Shown here one piece after another: positions 8,127 through 11,239 of a stretch of 11,239 nucleotides of DNA. Below the pieces are notes generated by a model. It worked only from the letters and a program-made list of their open reading frames with translations. It had not been told where the DNA came from and did no database searches. The DNA lies in the NCBI GenBank assembly GCA_900617975.1, contig UZAE01001862.1:1-11239 (forward strand). Direction: 5' to 3'. How positions within the stretch are numbered: the first letter of the stretch is position 1; each line of letters begins with the position of its first letter. Both the position numbers and the translations under genes were made by a program. Source of the stretch: Rodentolepis nana (lineage: Eukaryota > Platyhelminthes > Cestoda > Cyclophyllidea > Hymenolepididae).

Positions 8127-8656
8127 TTCTACTAAACCGAAAAGTTAATTTACCTTGGCCTATTGAAATCCAATTGCCTTCTGGATATTGCAGCAACTAG
8201 TCCACGTCATCTTTGCAGGGGAATTAATTTGCAATATTTATCTGCCTAATTGACTCGTCATGTGGTGTGGTGGTGTCTGTAGTGGTTTCTTTTTACGGCC
8301 AGATTTCGCCTTTTGGTTATCCTCGTCATCCTTCGGTAGTTCTTCCCCTCACCCCACCCCCCACCCCCCTATTGATTTATCATAAAAAATATCAAGGGGG
8401 AACTTGGGAAGACTACCGCACTCGTAAATTGCACTGGTCAATAGGGTTCTAGTTTGCGAAAAAAAACAGTGCAACTGGATTTACTTCAAAAAAAACTTTT
8501 AATGACTCACGAGTTATGAAATACCAAATTGGGTGAGTTAGAATTACTACCAAATGAGAGAAATAACGGAATCCATTTTCTCATGAAGGCTTTTTATACC
8601 CTTGTAGTCTTTCCACTTCATTTTACATATCATATTTCCGAGTTTATGCCTGTAGT

Positions 8657-8684
8657 ATTCAATCAACAATTCTGTTGATTGAAT
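8657..8684. repeat. Hairpin, 12-bp perfect stem with 4-nt loop
   Basis: attcaatcaaca (8657-8668) and tgttgattgaat (8673-8684) are exact inverted repeats around attc. It is the longest perfect inverted repeat I found in the window and the first of three within about 240 bp. Confidence 0.8.
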
Positions 8685-8792
8685 TTTCAGTTGCGTCTCT
8701 GATTCATCTTTGCCCTCTTTTTGAGTTGTGTTGGTAGACGAGACAAAGTGATATCTTTTTTTAAACACAGCACAACTTATTAGCGTTAATTG

Positions 8793-8826
8793 AGAGGGCG
8801 AAAACTTGCAGCTGAAACTGCCCTCT
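8793..8826. repeat. Hairpin, 7-bp stem with 20-nt loop
   Basis: agagggc (8793-8799) pairs with gccctct (8820-8826). The GC content of the arms is above the local background. Confidence 0.6.
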
Positions 8827-8872
8827 TTTCACTTCGAAGTTGACATTCAATTTCCCTGGTTAACAGTCCATT

Positions 8873-8898
8873 GGGTTTTCACGGCACAGTGAAAACCC
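8873..8898. repeat. Hairpin, 10-bp perfect stem with 6-nt loop
   Basis: gggttttcac (8873-8882) and gtgaaaaccc (8889-8898) pair exactly around ggcaca. Confidence 0.8.
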
Positions 8899-9455
8899 TT
8901 TCGAGACTCTGACAGAAAGTATGTTCACTTTGGTTAAAAAAAGAGTCTACATGCAGGAAACACTTTTTTTCAATATCTGAAGTAGTATCTCCCCAAAACA
9001 ATCGTATCCTTTAACTGGAATGTTACTGGTTTTATTAACCGGGCTAATTGTCCCCACTTTGTGGTTAATTATGATTAGTTAATTTGTCAATGGAGCAAGA
9101 AATAGAGATTTCCTTTCAAATACAGTTTTTAGTGGGAATGAAAGCTTTGACCAATTAGAAATCTTAATTTTTTGCTTTAAATTATCCACCCCCCTTTCCG
9201 GTAGATTTTGTATTGAAAGTCAGACACACCAATTGGTCTTTTAGATCGAATCGTGACTGTTGATTGTGATCTTTTGATATGGATGTAATAGGATACGGTG
9301 GGAATTGTGTACCTCCGTCTGTTTTCTGTGAAATTTTTGCTTTCCTGGCATATATCTTTTCACATTGTCCACTGATTGTGCCGGCTTATTGGTGTTTGAT
9401 CTAGTGTCTGAAACAGATTGTGCATTTCGATGATTTTCCCATTGATTATCAATAA

Positions 9456-9466
9456 GGGGGGGGGGG
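9456..9466. repeat. G homopolymer tract, 11 nt
   Basis: Eleven consecutive G, the same length as the runs at 4248-4258 and 4983-4993. Confidence 0.9.
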
Positions 9467-9781
9467 TGATAAGGGAGAACGATCATCTGAGTGGATTTCC
9501 TATTGCCCGTCTAAAATTCTTTTTATACTAACATACATTATTCCAGTTCTGCTTTTATTTAATTTTGATTCATTTTTTGAATTTATATGCAATGAAAAAA
9601 ATATCAATCATTACCGATATTGGGAGTTTAAGCAAATAGGATGTTTTTGATTGGCCGAATTAGATAAATGAGCCATCTCTACCTTATTTTGTCTCGTAAT
9701 TTAAATCACTGAGGTAAAATCGCGCCACAGAGAATTCGACTTGTTCTGAAATCTTGAATGGTTGATTGACTTATATCAAAC

Positions 9782-9798
9782 GTTTCGAAGTTCGAAAC
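9782..9798. repeat. 17-nt palindrome
   Basis: gtttcgaa and ttcgaaac flank a single central g. No role assigned. Confidence 0.6.
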
Positions 9799-10113
9799 TT
9801 ATAATCTTAATTCTAACAAGATTTTCCATTAGAAGTAGTACTTACGTACTGGTGGAACTAGCTCATGTCCATAGACATATTGTCATAAAGAAGCGACCCT
9901 ATCCAAAGGAACATATTTTTGTTATTACCCTTTAAATTATCCCGTGAATGGCAATTTTGGTTTTACAATTAGCCTTCAGGTTGTTTGACTAAGCATTCCA
10001 TGTCCGATAAGCTAAAGACATTTGGCCAAGCGCTTCATTTCTTTAGTCCTTTTTTTCCGGTCCAAACCTCAATAAAATACGCCTGCAAATATACTCTTTG
10101 TCTTAGTCTGCAG

Positions 10114-10197
10114 CCTAATGTCAGTGTATTCAATTGGCGAAAACATGAGCTTGTCACGAAACCATTCGTTGAATTTGAGTGGATTTTTAAAACCGCG
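10114..10197 (+). CDS. Possible internal coding exon, unidentified protein
   Basis: The acceptor tttgtcttagtctgcag precedes 28 codons beginning PNVSVFNWRKHELV and ending EFEWIFKTA. The donor would be GCG|GTACCC in phase 0, agreeing with the phase-0 start of the exons at 10312 and 10944. A second frame is also open over this length but leads to a stop in the 10944 exon. The upstream frame is open back to 9985, so the left boundary is uncertain. Function not recognised. Confidence 0.3.
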
Positions 10198-10251
10198 GTA
10201 CCCCTTAGGAGCAGTGTGAATCACTAACTTTACGAATCGTCTTTATGAAGA

Positions 10252-10261
10252 GGGGGGGGGG
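10252..10261. repeat. G homopolymer tract, 10 nt
   Basis: Ten consecutive G between two proposed exons. Confidence 0.9.
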
Positions 10262-10311
10262 AGGCGAAAAGGTATGACTAATCAGGACTTGGCGCCCACA
10301 GTTCCCTTCAG

Positions 10312-10353
10312 CTCTGTCTACTGTCCTACAATCCCGACAAATTTCCCACCGCA
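10312..10353 (+). CDS. Possible 42-nt coding exon
   Basis: The acceptor cacagttcccttcag is followed by 14 codons, LCLLSYNPDKFPTA, and a GCA|GTTTGA donor in phase 0. It fits between the 10114 and 10944 exons without changing frame, and the junction YNPDKFPTAIFENTEQRMQ reads naturally. Without splicing the frame ends at TGA immediately after the donor. The small size and weak donor keep confidence low. Confidence 0.28.
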
Positions 10354-10636
10354 GTTTGATAAATTTAAAATCATGCTAGCTTTTCCTTGAGCTAACAGTT
10401 ATCGCTTGCCCAAAATTTGAAACTACTATCAAGCAGCTGATCCAAAATTACGGACGGACGGATTATTGATTATCTCATTTTGGCAAATAATAAAGGCAAC
10501 AATGATGCGCTTCTTGGCTTGATTGATAGTTTATATTTAAGGCATACCTAGTAAGGTCATTTGGCATCAATATCACTTATGTCAGTATATTTCAGCGTCC
10601 ACCTGTCTAGACCCCTAAGTAGGCGGTGGGTCGGGA

Positions 10637-10645
10637 GGGGGGGGG
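10637..10645. repeat. G homopolymer tract, 9 nt
   Basis: Nine consecutive G within a purine-rich stretch (10621-10650). Confidence 0.9.
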
Positions 10646-10943
10646 ACGAGATTCGTAGATTAAAGGTAACTGAGTTTCAATCCTGAAAGGCATATATCGG
10701 TTTATACATCGATGCCGCAATCGGTTTAGTGATGATATTTTTTAGTTTAGATGGTGACTGACCTCTCCATTAACCGTGCTTGTCATGTCCTTATTCACGT
10801 TGATGAGTCAACTTCTGATTAGTTTTCAGGACATGGCCATAGATGAAGTGGGGCTAAGTAATCCAATTTGTCATAATGGAAACCGCGCCTTTTATCTATT
10901 GCAAGTTGGAATTTTATTGATCTTCTCTCTTCCTCCGTTGTAG

Positions 10944-11051
10944 ATTTTTGAAAACACAGAACAGCGGATGCAAGAAGGTGTATTTGAGCACATGAAGCCA
11001 ATCTCCTCAATGAATCGATACCCGGTGCTCATGAACGCCGTCCAGAAAGTC
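10944..11051 (+). CDS. Internal coding exon, best-supported in the window
   Basis: The exon has a textbook acceptor (ttctctcttcctccgttgtag) and a consensus donor (GTC|GTAAGT). It is exactly 36 codons and open in only one frame; the other two hit stops. The translation runs IFENTEQRMQEGVFEHMKPI then SSMNRYPVLMNAVQKV, a charged then hydrophobic helical pattern. The part KPISSMNRYPVLMNAV weakly resembles the conserved DH-domain helix of Rho guanine-nucleotide exchange factors (KP-x-x-R-x-x-RYP-x-LL), but the usual QR is replaced by SS and nothing else confirms the family. The exon is symmetric in phase (0/0) and could be included or skipped without a frameshift. The gene continues beyond the right edge. 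An opposite-strand frame (10819-11010) is taken as shadow. Confidence 0.6.
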
Positions 11052-11140
11052 GTAAGTCTCCATGTGGTTCATTCGTAATTCATGCTCCCCAAGCAGTGTT
11101 AGGCTGTTTATTGTCCATGTAGCGTGGATACGAAATTTAT

Positions 11141-11239
11141 ATTAAATGGCAGGCGTTTTGATAGTTATCATTAGCCCTTTAGTTGACTTCAGGCTTCACA
11201 GAGGGGATAGAAAATCAAAGTGAAAAAGAAATCGAGATT
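11141..11239 (-). mobile_element. SINE-like repeat, copy 3, truncated by the window edge
   Basis: Starts near attaaatggcaggcg, matching the left end of copy 1, and contains a 46-nt block (11160-11205) identical to 4171-4216 of copy 2. Only the first third is present; the right end and right target-site duplication lie outside the window. It has the same orientation as the other two copies and sits about 90 bp after the exon at 10944-11051, so it is probably intronic if that gene is real. Confidence 0.8.

Larger units (their letters stand above)
7364..10113. other. Long stretch without a convincing exon
   Basis: AT-rich with stops in all frames. Short splice-bounded fragments can be found (for example a 16-nt candidate at 7540-7555 on plus and a 95-nt candidate at 9313-9407 on minus) but none links in phase with enough support. 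If the 5755-7363 and 10114-11051 exon groups belong to one gene this is one large intron or several. Contents otherwise: an AATA microsatellite, C-rich and G-rich tracts, three clustered hairpins (8657-8898) and a 17-nt palindrome (9782-9798). Confidence 0.5.

Noticed and set aside
8150..8250. Protein-like plus-strand frame ending VHVIFAGELICNIYLPN
   Set aside because: It is only about 28 codons between stops with no donor before its stop, and phase cannot be linked to the neighbouring exons.
8547..8768. 73-codon minus-strand open frame with a lysine-rich translation
   Set aside because: No convincing acceptor or donor pair bounds it, and part of it is the 12-bp hairpin at 8657-8684, which shapes its codons.
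9240..9256. tRNA-type B-box-like word gatcgaatc
   Set aside because: No A box at the right distance and no cloverleaf can be folded around it.
1..11239. CRISPR array, prokaryotic operon, integron or phage
   Set aside because: There are no regularly spaced repeats, ribosome-binding sites or long tandem ORFs. The signals present are those of eukaryotic split genes and retroposons.

Overview
The window looks like AT-rich animal nuclear DNA. It has no long open frames, operons or bacterial-type gene packing. Coding potential appears only as short segments bounded by GT/AG splice signals, and dispersed repeats with target-site duplications, microsatellites and many 9-11 nt G or C runs fill much of the rest. 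A flatworm-like or other invertebrate source is my guess. No gene here is recognised well enough to place the species.

Layout, left to right. (1) 52-358 is a copy of a short non-autonomous repeat flanked by a 9-bp direct repeat. (2) 368-4126 has no supportable gene; it holds a nested hairpin (1019-1064), a palindrome/hairpin pair (2059-2102) and a C tract. (3) 4142-4460 is a second copy of the repeat with a clean 15-bp target-site duplication. (4) 4476-5754 contains a GC-richer block (about 4640-4880) that resembles decayed coding or repeat sequence, then very AT-rich DNA. (5) 5755-6897 is the most gene-like part: six short plus-strand segments that join in a single open frame across introns of 42-191 nt, two of them micro-exons of 26 and 18 nt. 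A seventh (7315-7363) is possible. (6) 7364-10113 shows no convincing exon but has microsatellites and a cluster of three hairpins (8657-8898). (7) 10114-11051 carries up to three further plus-strand exons in matching phase; the last (10944-11051) has the best splice sites in the window. (8) A third, truncated copy of the repeat runs off the right edge from about 11141.

The simplest reading is one split plus-strand gene beginning near 5755 and continuing past the right edge, with the repeat family scattered around and inside it. The two exon groups may instead be two genes. The encoded protein is not identified. The joined N-terminal part looks alpha-helical and cytosolic, and the last exon weakly resembles the RYP-containing helix of RhoGEF (DH) domains. 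A competing minus-strand exon chain over 6084-6919 is also phase-consistent and is reported as the rival model. All exon calls are manual splice-site readings without transcript or homology support.
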